Shown: positions 21,857 to 32,207 of the stretch, piece by piece
How positions within the stretch are numbered: position 1 is the stretch's first letter
Layout of the letters: every line of letters begins with the position of its first letter
NCBI RefSeq assembly: GCF_021018805.1
Contig: NW_026960608.1
Span: forward strand, 2,666,001 to 2,730,000
Origin: Prinia subflava
Lineage: Eukaryota; Chordata; Aves; Passeriformes; Cisticolidae
DNA: 64,000 nt
Direction: 5' to 3'
Made by a program: the position numbers and the translations under genes
Notes under the pieces: model-generated
Database searches by the model: none
The model's input: only the letters and a program-made list of their open reading frames with translations
What the model was told of the DNA's origin: nothing

Positions 21857-22330
21857 GGTTTTCAGATATCCCATGGTGGCTTCTACTGTTGTGAGCACAT
21901 AGCGCTTACTTTGGCGTTTCTGGAGCAGTGTAATATAATCAATCTGCCAGGCCTCCCCATACCTATATTTGGACCACCGCCCACCATACCATAGGGGCTT
22001 CACCCGCTTGGCTTGTTTGATGGCAGCACACGTCTCACAGTCATGGATAGCTCGAGAAATGCTGTCCATGGTTAGATTCACCCTTCGGTCTTGTGCCCAC
22101 TTATAGGTGGCATCTCTGCCCTGATGACCTGAGGCAGCATGGGCCCATAGAGCAAGGAACAACTCTCCCTTTATGTTGCCAATCTAGGTCTATCCTTGAC
22201 ACTTCTATCTTGGCAGTTTGATCTACTTGCTCGTTTTTTTGGTGCTCCTTGTTAGCTTTACCTTTGGGGACACGGGCATCTACATGGTGGACTTTCACAG
22301 GTAGTTTCTCTATTCTAGTAGCTATATCTT
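21857..22330 (-). pseudogene. pol: Integrase amino half of provirus A
   Basis: The minus-strand frame 22162-21857 carries a zinc-binding H-H-C-C region (HAASGHQG ... CETCAA) and the first catalytic Asp in an IDYI setting. It is cut at 21857 by the LTR of D. The counterpart in element H continues without a break. The part lost here is not recognised until the carboxyl end near 4055. Upstream, 22300-22163 is a decayed RNase H/integrase linker. Confidence 0.7.
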
Positions 22331-24430
22331 TTCACTCTTTAGCAGCCTAAATTTTCCCCCTACACTGCTAGTTGGCCTTTTTCTACCTTTTTAGCCAACC
22401 CCACAGAGCATTGGCTACTATCTATGAATGAGTGTAGAGGTAGAGCTTTGGCCACTTCTCTCTTTCAGCAATGTCCAGGGCTAATTGGATGGCTCTGAGT
22501 TCAGTGAATTGGCTTGATCTACCTTCTCCTTCAGTGGCTTGTGCAACTTGTTGTGTGGGGCTCCATATGGCTGCTTTCCACTTTTGTGTTATCCCTACGA
22601 TACGACAGGAACTATCTGTAAAAAGAGCCTAGAGTGTTTCTTCTTCTGGCAATTGGTTGTATGGTGGAGCTTCTTCAGCACGTGTCACTTGCTCTTGTTC
22701 CTCTTCATCACTGAGACTATAGTTTTTACTTTCATGCCAGTTTGTAATTATCTCTAAAATCCCAGGGCGATTCAGTTTTCCAATACGGGCGCCCTGTGTG
22801 ACAAGAGCAATCCACTTATTCTATGTGGCATTGGTGGCATGGTGGCTAGAGGGAGCTTCTGCTTTGAACATTTACCCCAGCACTGGTAGTCGGGGTGCCA
22901 GGAGGAGTTGTGCTTCTGTGCCGATCACCTCTGAGGCAGCTTGAACTCTTTCATAGGCAGCCAAGATTTCTTTCTATGTTGGAGTGTAATTGGCTTCGGA
23001 CCTTCTGTAGCTTCGACTCCAGAATCCTAGTGGTCTGCCTCGAGTCTCACCAGGCACCTTCCGCCAAAGGCTCCAGGACAGACCATGGTTCCCAGCTGCA
23101 GAGTAGAGCACGTTCTTCACATCTGGTCTTGTCTTGACTGGGCCAAGGGCCACTGCATGAGCAATCTCCTGCTTGATCTGGGCAAAGGCATGTTGCTGTT
23201 CAGGCCTCCAGTGGAAATCGTTCTTCTTGTGGGTAACCAGGTAGAGAGGGCTCACAATCTGGCTATACTCAGGAATGTGCATTTTCCAAAAGCCTATGGC
23301 ACTTAGGAAAACTTGTGTTTCTTTCTTGTTGGTTGGTGGAGACATTACTGTAATCTTGTTGATGACCTCAGTGGGAATCTGACACTGTCCATCTTCCCAC
23401 TTTACTCCCAGGAACTGGATCTTATGAGCAGGTCCCTTGCCTTTGCTCTTCTTGATAGCAAACCCAGCTTTCAGGAGAATCCGGATGATCTTTTCTCCTT
23501 TCTCAAACACTTTAGCTGCAGTGTTCCCCCATAAAATGATGTCATCGATGTACTGCAGATGTTTTGGGGCCTCACCCTTTTCTAGTGCAGTCTGGATCAG
23601 TCCATGGCAAATGGCAGGACTATGCTTCCACCCCTGGGGCAGTCAGTTCTAGGTATACTGCACTCTTCTCCATGTGAAAGCAAACTGAGGCCTGCATTCT
23701 GCTGCCAGGGGAATGGAGAAAAACACATTGGCAATGTCAGTAATGGCGCACCACTTTTCTGCCTTGGACTCCAGCTCATACCGGAGCTCTAACATGTCTG
23801 GCACAGCAGCGCTCAATGGTGGAGTCACTTCATTCAAGCAACAATAGTCTACAGTCAGTCTCCATTCTCCGTCAGACTTGTGCACAGGCCAAATGGGGCT
23901 GTTGAAGGGTGAGTGGGTTTTGCTGACAACCCCTTGGCTCTCCAGCTCACGGAACATTTGTGAATTGAAATCACGGCATCTCAAGTGGTTCTGTACTGTC
24001 AGCGATGCACTGTCAAAGTGGCAATTGGCACCTGTTGCTCTTCTGCCTTCAAACGCCCAACTGCAGATGGGTTCTCTGATAGTCCAGGCAAGGCGTTCAA
24101 TTGCTTAACACCCTCTGTCTCTACAACCGCTATTCCAAAAGCCCACTTGAGTATTTTTGGGTCTTTGAAATACCCGTTTTAGAGGAAATCTATGCCGAAA
24201 ATACATGGGGCCTCTGGGCCAGTCACAATAGGGTGTTTCTTCCACCCATTTCTAGTCAGGCTCACATCAGCTTCTACCAAAGTAAAATCCTGTGATTCCC
24301 CTGTCATGCCAGCAACAGAAACAGATTCTTCCTGTACATATCTTGATGGAATTAATGTGCACTGCGCACCAGCATAAACCAAGGCCTCATACTCTTGTGG
24401 TTCAGATGTGCCAGGATAATGAATCCACAA
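22331..24430 (-). pseudogene. pol: Protease, RT and RNase H of provirus A (ERV-L-like pol)
   Basis: Right to left: a protease frame (24430-24179), in which the motif matching H's DTGAQC reads AGAQC, so the catalytic Asp-Thr-Gly is altered. Then come RT fingers and palm (23984-23649) with the first catalytic Asp in TDIAN and the box Y-I-D-D at 23541-23552. RT thumb/connection and RNase H start follow (23510-22974), then a decayed RNase H to about 22331. At least four frame breaks and stops are visible. It is closely related to pol of H and L in this window. B inserted just upstream of the protease. Confidence 0.75.
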
Positions 24431-24507
24431 AGTCCAATAAACACAGTTTTCCCAAGCCTCTACCTGGCTAGAGGCAGGGCCCCTCTAAGCCTGGTTATCT
24501 TTCTTTT

Positions 24508-24513
24508 CTTGGG
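24508..24513. repeat. Target-site duplication CTTGGG, left side of provirus B
   Basis: The hexamer directly precedes the B LTR and recurs at 48897-48902 directly after the other LTR. The flanking sequences are A protease/gag region on one side and A gag on the other. Confidence 0.8.
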
Positions 24514-25195
24514 TCTCCGGTTTAACCTCCCGAGATTAGGGTGATAAATTGTCTCTGCCCTTTGAGGAGTCCCGAGCCGGGTGCAAAGAAACACACGGAG
24601 TCTTCAGGTTTCTTGTGTTCAAGGTCTCGCTCTCTGTTTATTCTTTCTTATCTCACAAGCTCTTCTCGTGCCCTGCAGAGCTCCGTGCAGCAGCAGGGGC
24701 AACGCTCTCCCCTCCTCTGGGAGGGTCTTGACCTCTTATACTACATATTACGTTTCTATTCTTTACAATTAATCACCAGTACCCAACACCTATGCTAGAC
24801 AGGTCATATCTACTTTGACCCTATCCAAACATGCCACCTTCACAGCAGAAATGTCAGACCAGAAGAAGAAGAAGGACAGGACCACACCCTGAATCCTCCA
24901 TCTTGTCCTCTCAAGTCCACACACCCAAAAATACATGCACCCCCAGTGATAAACTGATTACTATCTATTTCACACTTTGGTGACTTGTAACTCCTCCTGC
25001 AATGTAGGTGGTTTCTCCCATGAACTGAAGTCAAAGCCTGCATCTCCCTGGGCTCTGTGCCAAGGCTTAAAACCCCCCTGTACAGATCCCAGACCCCCAT
25101 GTATACATTCCAAACCCCCCTGCCCAGGTCGCAGACCCCTTTGACCAGGCCCCTGACCCTCCAGGGCGACCAGAGGGATGCCCTGGACTCCAACG
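24514..25195 (-). mobile_element. 3' LTR of provirus B
   Basis: It matches 48214-48896 almost base for base. On the minus strand it would start TGTTGGAGTCC; here the first base has changed (CGTTGG). It ends in a palindromic GAGA end instead of CA. The adjoining minus-strand purine run (AGGAGGGGGAAA) is the PPT. Confidence 0.85.
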
Positions 25196-25249
25196 TTTCC
25201 CCCTCCTGTTTGCACCCAAAATACCTCTAGCAACTTTGTTCATGGCCCA

Positions 25250-26398
25250 TCAGATAGAATAAAGCACACACGGCACAAGCAGGAGAAAAATTACAAGTCT
25301 CAGCAATATATACATAGCTATCTTCAAGAGTGTCTTCCACAATGGTGAAAGATCAAAAAAATTTAATGCATCATCCAGCCATGATCCTGTCACTTCTTCC
25401 AGTTTGTCTACACTCTCTTGCAATTGTCTGATATTTTCACGAATGGACTTGGAATGATCTGACAGATTCATGCAGCACATCCCTTCATATTCTTCACACC
25501 CGTGCCCATGTGCAAGCAACAGATAATTGATCACTGCCCTGTTCTGGATACTTGCTCGTCTTACACTGTCAATGTCAGTTAACATGTCACTCAGTGCAAG
25601 AGAGGTGGCACAGGCATGCTTGCTCAGCCAACAACCCAATTGGTTCAACTGTGTCAAGGCTACTCCTGATGCTGTTTGCGGTGAGAATATCGCCACCGTG
25701 ATTCTTTGAGCCTTGGTCCATGTGTGAACATTGTCATCACAGTTTGGATCATATTTCTGAACTGATCTTTTCATTCTACGTTTCTGCTCTTTTAACAATG
25801 TCATGTTGGGTGTCAGCAGTGAAAGCCTTCCAATGCTGCATGGACCACCTTTGACATTTGCAGGAATTACAGGCCAAAACCTGTCTTCGCAAATGAAAAA
25901 GAATCCTCTTGGCAATTGTGCTGGAACATGGTTGGATGGTTTGGTCAACACTTTAGTGTCATTACACCAAGTTGACACATTTTTATAAATGATGTTGTTT
26001 GGAGTGACGTCAGTCATTTTTTTTTCTGCCACTCCAGAAAAGCCAAATTGTACACAAAAACTCATTCTGACAGATCCAAGAATTTCCAATTCCTGAGGTT
26101 CAAAAGGAGCCACAGGAAGGAATTTCGTCCAAACATCCAATCTGTCTACGGGATTTACAATAAACTTTGAGATGGTTGGAAGGATGTTCTCTGGGATCGG
26201 CCATTTTTCCACTGGCAGACCTACCAAACATGTTGAGAAAGGTTTCTTTGGTCTCAAGTGTGTTAAACAGATGGTGTCCAACCCTGATACATTGGCTAAA
26301 GTCTCCCAAACATTCTCCCTTGGTTGAGCCATGGGCAGGACTTCTGTTTTGCCCAAGGCAACCAATGAGAAAATGAAATACAAGTATGTTACTTCCAT
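25250..26398 (-). CDS. env: Intact env ORF of provirus B (gamma-type envelope)
   Basis: The ATG at 26398 starts a hydrophobic signal peptide (MEVTYLYFIFSLVALG), and the frame runs 382 codons to 25250; it is also open 40 codons upstream from a GTG. SU has paired Cys and N-glycosylation sites. A basic cleavage site KRRMKR|S lies near 25765, then a hydrophobic Ala/Val/Leu segment (AIFSPQTASGVAL), a heptad region, the C-X6-CC motif (C-EEYEGM-CC) near 25470-25500, and an anchor of about 25 hydrophobic residues ending the protein. The stop falls where element D reads on for about 17 cytoplasmic residues, so the tail appears truncated. Gamma-type envelopes mediate receptor binding and fusion at the cell surface. 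Whether this copy is expressed is unknown. Confidence 0.8.
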   Translation of the reverse strand: MEVTYLYFIFSLVALGKTEVLPMAQPRENVWETLANVSGLDTICLTHLRPKKPFSTCLVGLPVEKWPIPENILPTISKFIVNPVDRLDVWTKFLPVAPFEPQELEILGSVRMSFCVQFGFSGVAEKKMTDVTPNNIIYKNVSTWCNDTKVLTKPSNHVPAQLPRGFFFICEDRFWPVIPANVKGGPCSIGRLSLLTPNMTLLKEQKRRMKRSVQKYDPNCDDNVHTWTKAQRITVAIFSPQTASGVALTQLNQLGCWLSKHACATSLALSDMLTDIDSVRRASIQNRAVINYLLLAHGHGCEEYEGMCCMNLSDHSKSIRENIRQLQESVDKLEEVTGSWLDDALNFFDLSPLWKTLLKIAMYILLRLVIFLLLVPCVLYSI

Positions 26399-26544
26399 GT
26401 TCAATGACCTTCTTCTCTTGGGAATTTCTGAAATGCAACACAACCCAAGTCCCAAAGAAAAACCCAAATGTCCAAGTTTCTTGCACGCAGAAAGGCAGGA
26501 CGTCTGTTGTTTTGACACCAGCTCACGTCTGCATGCTCACTTCT

Positions 26545-27624
26545 TTATTTCCTGTCTTGGGGTCCACGTCTCCTGGCGTCTGGACTTGGTAGTTTCACGT
26601 TCTTCGCAGCCACCCACTTCGGTCCAGCTCCTGTGGAGACACAAGCATAACCCTTGGCCCAAGTTATTAATTGAAAAGGTCCTTCAACCTGTCCCGTGTC
26701 GACATTGCAGACCAAAACTAAAGGCCTTTCCTTTAGTTTTGCTCTTGTACTATTTGAAAAATGCCTGAAGATTGGAGGAGTGGGCTCTGTAAAAGAGCCC
26801 TTCAGAAAATTCAGGACATGCAAAGCTTTGTTCAAGCGCATATGTGGTGTTGCGTCCATCTCCCCTCTTTTTTGCTTATCCAAGAGGGATTTCAATGTGT
26901 GGTGCGTTCTTTCAACAATTGCCTGACCTGTTGGAGAATATGGAATGCCAAAGGTGTGATGTACACCCCATTTCTTCAAAAATTTGTCAAGCACTTTCCC
27001 TGTGTAAGTTGGACCATTGTCTGTTTTGACCTCTTGCGGCACACCTAATGATGCAAACGCTTGTAAGAAATGTCGACAAGCGTGTTGTGCCATTTCTCCT
27101 GTGTGCAAGGAGACAAAAACCGTGCTTGAAAAGGTGTCAACTGAGACATGAATATTTTTCAGCTTCCCAAAAGATGGATACTTTGTCACATCCATCTGCC
27201 ATAGCTGCAGATTTTGCAATCCCCTCGGACTGACTGCTCCTGTGGATGCAGGAGGTTGCACAAGCTGACAATCTGGACAAGCACTAATGATTTCCTGTGC
27301 CTGACTCTTGGAAATGTGAAAAGCTTCTATCAGTGCCTGAACATTCTGATGAAAGAATGCATGAGAAAATCTCGCTTGTTCAAAGATGTTCGGCAAGGTT
27401 CTTGAAACTGACATTGCCAATGCGTCTGCGTGTGCATTGCCTTCTGCTAAAAATCCTGGAAGAGAGGAATGTGCCATGATGTGTGAAACAAAATATTCAT
27501 GTTCTCTGCCCTGCAACAGTGTCCTCATAGAAAGTAAATATGAAAATAAATCTTCACTGTCAACTTCCTTTAGAAGCGACCCGTCAAGCCTTCTGACCAT
27601 GCTTGAAGCATTGCCCTCCTGCAA
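26545..27624 (-). CDS. pol: RNase H carboxyl end and integrase of provirus B, open frame
   Basis: The 359-codon frame begins in the second half of RNase H, with the last acidic motif in NAHADALA. It continues with the integrase zinc region (FSHAFFHQN ... CPDC) and the core with all three catalytic residues visible: Asp in VSVDTFSS, Asp in TDNGP and Glu in IVERTH. The carboxyl domain follows with WAKGYACVS and a basic end. No stop interrupts it. Upstream, RT and protease are missing through a deletion that fuses gag to RNase H near 27600. The frame ends just before the GTG-initiated opening of env. Confidence 0.8.
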   Translation of the reverse strand: MQEGNASSMVRRLDGSLLKEVDSEDLFSYLLSMRTLLQGREHEYFVSHIMAHSSLPGFLAEGNAHADALAMSVSRTLPNIFEQARFSHAFFHQNVQALIEAFHISKSQAQEIISACPDCQLVQPPASTGAVSPRGLQNLQLWQMDVTKYPSFGKLKNIHVSVDTFSSTVFVSLHTGEMAQHACRHFLQAFASLGVPQEVKTDNGPTYTGKVLDKFLKKWGVHHTFGIPYSPTGQAIVERTHHTLKSLLDKQKRGEMDATPHMRLNKALHVLNFLKGSFTEPTPPIFRHFSNSTRAKLKERPLVLVCNVDTGQVEGPFQLITWAKGYACVSTGAGPKWVAAKNVKLPSPDARRRGPQDRK

Positions 27625-27688
27625 GTTTTGTTGTCATTGCTTCTGCGGAGTTATGTTGTTGAAGCACTGCAAAAGCCTCCTTGATGAC
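27590..27688 (-). pseudogene. gag: gag end of provirus B: start of nucleocapsid, then deletion joint
   Basis: Minus-strand sequence from the TSD at 27688 continues the gag frame cut by provirus C. It has a helical segment and a GGQCFKHGQK zinc-knuckle start in which a Cys is replaced by His. Within about 15 bp the sequence becomes RNase H (MVRRLDG in another frame). The rest of nucleocapsid, protease, RT and half of RNase H are absent. Confidence 0.75.
27683..27688. repeat. Target-site duplication GATGAC, left side of provirus C
   Basis: It abuts the left LTR of C and recurs at 44367-44372. Both copies lie in gag of provirus B, which reads across when C is removed. Confidence 0.88.
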
Positions 27689-28194
27689 TGAAGGAGTATC
27701 TCCATGACGGTAGAGTCGGCGACAAAGTATCTCTATAAGCAAAGTAGCAGGGGTAGCACGTGGTTTATTGTGAGGGCCTTGCTTGTAGCTGCTAGGCACA
27801 GCTAAAGCAGGCCAGGAGAGCAGGAACAGAGAGCGAGGTCCCGAATACCGTACATTAAATGTCTTTCCAAGTTGAATAGTCTGTGTTGGACCAACCAATC
27901 TAATACAAGATAACAACATTTACATACAGCCAATAGAAATGTCCCATTACCTAAGGCAAGCAGAAGGGGATTGTTTAATCAAGGGAGCTGGCCCTCAGCT
28001 TAGCAGGAGTATATTGTTTAATCAAGGGAGCTGGCCCTCAGCTTAACACATCGTTGTTCACAAGCTGATGGCTCTGTACCCTACACCCTAAATTTCAAAG
28101 CATGCTTTCATTTCTATCTCGCTTGTTGAACTCAGACTCCCAGAATTTAAACCACCATATTTGCAAGGTCTTTCTACTTCATCCTTTCCCAACA
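27689..28194 (-). mobile_element. 3' LTR of provirus C
   Basis: It is 506 bp, against 462 bp for its partner. Most of the difference is a tandem duplication of about 43 bp near 27970-28055 (the string TTGTTTAATCAAGGGAGC occurs twice). Only a few other substitutions were seen. The minus strand starts TGTTGGG and a purine tract adjoins it. Confidence 0.88.
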
Positions 28195-28304
28195 TCTCCC
28201 CCCCTTCTGATGAACAATTAAAATACTAGAAACTGCTTTACTCATAATTTTCTGCACACACTGAAGTATGCAGGGAACTGCTACTAAAACTACAACTATT
28301 ACTA

Positions 28305-29351
28305 TTAAATGAACAGGCCTGTTTTACAAAGTTCCTTTAGCCAAGGTGCAAAGCTCCAACTGTCAAACAAACGGTCTAGCCAAGATGGATTATCTACTGT
28401 AATTTGGTCAGCTAAATCGCTTAAATTTTGTAGCTGTTTATGAATAGAAACAGAATGATCAGATAAGTTCATACAATATAATCCTTCAAAATCTTCACAA
28501 CCGTGTCCATGTGCTAATAAAAGAAAGTCCAGGGCAGCTCTGTTTTGCAAAGTGGCATGTCTGACTGCTTCTCCATCTGTCAGCAAATCACTGATCATAG
28601 TAGAGGTGGCATTTACTTCTTTGCTGAGCCAACACCCTAGCTTGTTTAACTGTTCTAGGGCCATTGAAGAACCTAACTGAAGTAGAAAAATACTTGCAAC
28701 AATTGATGTTCCAGAGTTCCACGGGTGAAAATCACTATCACAGTTGTCTTCATAGTGATGTCCCCAGGTGGATCTTATTTTTCTGTTTTTCTTTTTGATT
28801 ACTTGTTTGACACTGGGAGCAATTATTGTAAGTTGTCCCAGGGCACAAGGACCTCCATCTATATTTGAAGGTATACCTTGCCAGGCCCTGTCTCCGCAGA
28901 TAAGCCAAATTCCTTTTGGAAGTCGGATGGGCAGTTTGTTAAAACGGTCTGCGTGAGGTTCGTCATATACAATAAGCTTAGTTTGATTACACCAAGAGGT
29001 CATATTGCTAAAAACTGGGTGATATGGGGTAACGTTTAAATGAGGGCCATTTACTCTTAGGAAATGAAAGAAGTAACAGGTATCCATATTCAATGAACCT
29101 AGTATTTCTAACTCTTGAAGGTCAGATTTATCAACTTTAGAATTATCAAGGTAAGTTTGGTGACTCTTGCTGGGAGTCGGAGCTACATAATGATCATCAT
29201 ATGGCCAATATTTTTCAAAGGTAACATTATCAAAACCTTTTGGGAGAGGTACTCCAACTAAACAGGTTGAAAAAGGTTTGTCAGGGCTTGTATTGGATAA
29301 ACAGATGGTATTGGAGCCTGCAGACTTGGCTAAAGCAACCCAAACATTCAT
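28305..29351 (-). pseudogene. env: env of provirus C: gamma-type, frameshifted at signal peptide and anchor
   Basis: A 348-codon frame holds SU and most of TM. A cleavage-like KNRKIR|S lies near 28775, then a hydrophobic segment and heptads. In the disulfide motif the first Cys of the CC pair is Tyr (C-EDFEGL-YC, near 28470-28500), unlike in B, D, F and I. A hydrophobic signal peptide (near 29440-29390) is in another frame just upstream, and the membrane anchor continues in another frame after the stop at 28305. One frame break at each end therefore disables it. Confidence 0.75.
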
Positions 29352-29539
29352 CTTTGGTTGACTTACAGGTAAAGCTTCACTTCAAAAACTCAAGCAAAAA
29401 GGTAAAAACAACATGCACTCGCGCAAAACATAAAAAAACTCCATTCTTTTCTTGAGCTGTTTCTGGCAGATCAATTTTCTCTCGATGATTCTGCACAGAT
29501 CAGGTCTGGGTGCTTGCTTCCTGCCTTCCACTCGCAGGG

Positions 29540-30073
29540 TCACAGGCTGATGCAGGGGCGTTGATGGGCTTCGATGCATGGTATGGCTTCACGTTTTTTT
29601 GCTGGAACCCACTTGAGTCCTTCGCCTGTGGAAACACATGCAAACCCCTTCCCCCATGTTATAAGATTGTATGGTCCTTCTATTTGTCCTGACTCTAAAT
29701 TCTTGACTAAAACTGGAGGGTGCTGTTTCAGTTTTGCTTTTTTGTTGTTCAAGAAGTGCCTGTAAATTGGGGGATCAGGCTCTTCTGCGGAGCTATTTAA
29801 GAAATTATATACATACAGAGCTTTGTTCAATCTGCTCTGAGGTGTGGCCTGGGCTTCTCCCCCTTTTTGTTGATCCAGAATGCGTTTTAGAGTTTGGTGT
29901 GTTCTTTCTATTATGCCTTGACCTGTAGGAGAGTAGAGAATGCCAAATGTGTGGCGAACACCCCAGTCATTTAAAAATGCAGCTAATTCTTGTGAAACAT
30001 ATGAGGGACCATTATCGGTTTTAATTTCTTGGGGATGCCTAAATAGGAAAATGCTTGTGAGAAGTGCTGGCAA
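29540..30073 (-). pseudogene. pol: pol of provirus C, integrase core after frameshift
   Basis: This frame continues integrase from the 682-codon frame after a one-base loss near 30036. It holds the second catalytic Asp (KTDNGPSY), the Glu (GIIERTH) and the carboxyl domain with WGKGFACVS. It ends at 29540, overlapping the env signal-peptide region. Apart from the frame break, all expected landmarks are present. Confidence 0.8.
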
Positions 30074-32207
30074 ACATGCTTAGCTGTTTCTCCTGTATGT
30101 ACAGAAGCAAACACTGCATTTGAAAATGTATCGATAGAGACATGGATATTTTTAAGTTTCCCAAAGGAAGGGTACTTAGTGACATCTGTTTGCCATTTCT
30201 GCAAGCTTTCCAGCCCTCGTGGGTTGGTGGCTCCTGAAGAAGGGAGGGGTTGGCTGATCTGGCAATCTGGGCAAGCTCGTACAATATTTTGTGCTTGCTC
30301 CAAGGTAATGTGAAAATCTCGTCTGATTGCTTGGGCATTTTGGTGGAAAAATGCATGACTCAATCTGGCTTGTTCAATAGTGTTAGGTAAGGTAGTTGCA
30401 GCAAGCACTGAAGTAGAATTTTCAATGCCTGTTGCAACCTCATCATCAGATGCTGCTGATGCCAATGCATCAGCTCGTGCGTTTCCTTCTGCCATGAATC
30501 CTGGAAGACCAGAGTGAGCTCTAATGTGAGAAACAAAATAAGGATTAGTCCCATGTGATAGAATTTGGTAAAGACAGGCAAGCCAAAGACACAATTTGTC
30601 GTTGTTCACATCCTTTAGAACAGATCCTTCAATTCTTTTCATAATATTAGCAACATATTCCGAATCAGTGATTAGGTTGAAAGGTTCTTGAAAGAGCTGA
30701 AAAGCTCTTACAACTGCTGCCAATTCAACAATCTGAGGAGAACCTTCAACTTTTTGGACATCTTGTTCCCAAACTTTAGTATCTTTATCTTGCCATGTGA
30801 CTACTGAGTTGTGTGTCCGCCCTGACCCATCAGTGAAGATAGTGACTGCATTTAAAGGCTCATCACTGATCCGGGGTTTTTCTTTGCAACATAAATTAGC
30901 TTTGATTATTTTGTGGGCTGGATAATGAATAGAGCAGATGCCTGGAAAATCGAGCAAGGCATACAGCAAGTCTTCTGATTTTTGCATTGCCCAATCAAAA
31001 TAGGTTTTAATCATGGGCAAGTAGATAATTGCGAATTCACAGCCTGCTATTGAAAGAAGCCTTGCTCTGCCTTTGATGATAATTTGAGACATCATTTCTA
31101 AAGGTGTGAGGATTGTCTTTGGCGACCTGTAGGAAAGAAAAACCCATTCAGTTATTAACAATGGATCTTTTTGAGAGGAATCCCATTGAAAAATGAGGCC
31201 GCACAGTCTCAGCTTCTCTCCTAAGACTGCAAGGAAAAAGGGTTTATCAGGATTACAGCGGTGAGCTTGTCTACTCTGCAGGGCCTCAGTAAGTTTTTCT
31301 AAGGCCTTGTGAGCTTCAGGGATGAGGGATCTAGGAGATTTAATGTCATTGTCTCCTCTCAACAAATCGAAAAGTGGAGCGAGTTCATCAGCAGTGATTC
31401 CCAGCACAGGCCTAACCCAATTAATTTCTCCTAAAAGCTGCTGTAGGTCATGCAGAGTACGAACATCAGTTCGGATTTGTATCTTCTGAGGCACAATAGA
31501 CTGTTCTGTTAGTTTCCAACCTAAATATTTCCAGGGGGCAGTTTCTTGTATTTTTGATTCAGAGATTACTAGTCCGGCCTTTTTTATTTCAGTAATAACA
31601 CTGTTGCGAGTCTTTTCCATTTGTTTCTGTGTTGGTGCCGCAATGAGCAAATCATCCATGTAATGAAGAATAACTGATTGTGGGAATTGCTCATGGACTG
31701 GAGACAATGCCCGGGCTACAAAATATTGGCAAATAGTTGGTGAGTTTTTCATGCCTTGCGGCAAAATCAGCCAATGATACCTTTGAAGTGGTTCTTGTAA
31801 GTTTGTACTTGGAACGGAGAAGGCAAAACGAGGTGCATCATCTGGATGCAGTGGAATGTTGAAAAAACAGTCTTTTAGATCGATGATTACAAGCGGCCAA
31901 CTTCTTGGGATCATGGAGAGGTTAGGCAGGCCAGGTTGGAGAGGGCCCATGTCTTCACTTACTGCATTGATCTCTCTGAGATCATGTAGCAATCGCCAGG
32001 TGTCAGAAGTTCTCTTATGAATTACGAACATGGGTGAGTTCCACGGACTGTTAGTGGGTTTGATGTGGCCTTTTTGTAGTTGTTCAGCTACTAGTTCTTT
32101 GAGGGCACTCAGCTTATTGTTTGGCAGGGGCCACTGGTCGACCCAGACAGGGGTGTCAGTTTTCCAGGTCAGTTTTAAGGTGCTGAGTGCTTCAGTGGCC
32201 CCTACGA
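29983..32207 (-). CDS. pol: pol of provirus C: RT, RNase H and integrase amino half
   Basis: The frame is entered by a -1 frameshift at 32208-32214; upstream RT residues are seen from about 32207. The 682-codon stretch from 32031 holds the RT palm with catalytic Asp in IIDLKD and Y-M-D-D at 31651-31662, thumb and connection. RNase H has its acidic residues in FTDGSG, VELAAV, TDSEYV and RADALAS. Then come the integrase zinc region (H-H-C-C with CPDC) and the first catalytic Asp in VSIDTFS. It ends in out-of-frame residues just after a one-base loss near 30036. It would copy and integrate the provirus. RT and RNase H look intact by eye. Confidence 0.85.

Noticed and set aside
30039..30581. Minus-strand ORFs of 105 and 73 codons inside C pol
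   Set aside because: They are in other frames of the integrase region and show no domain.
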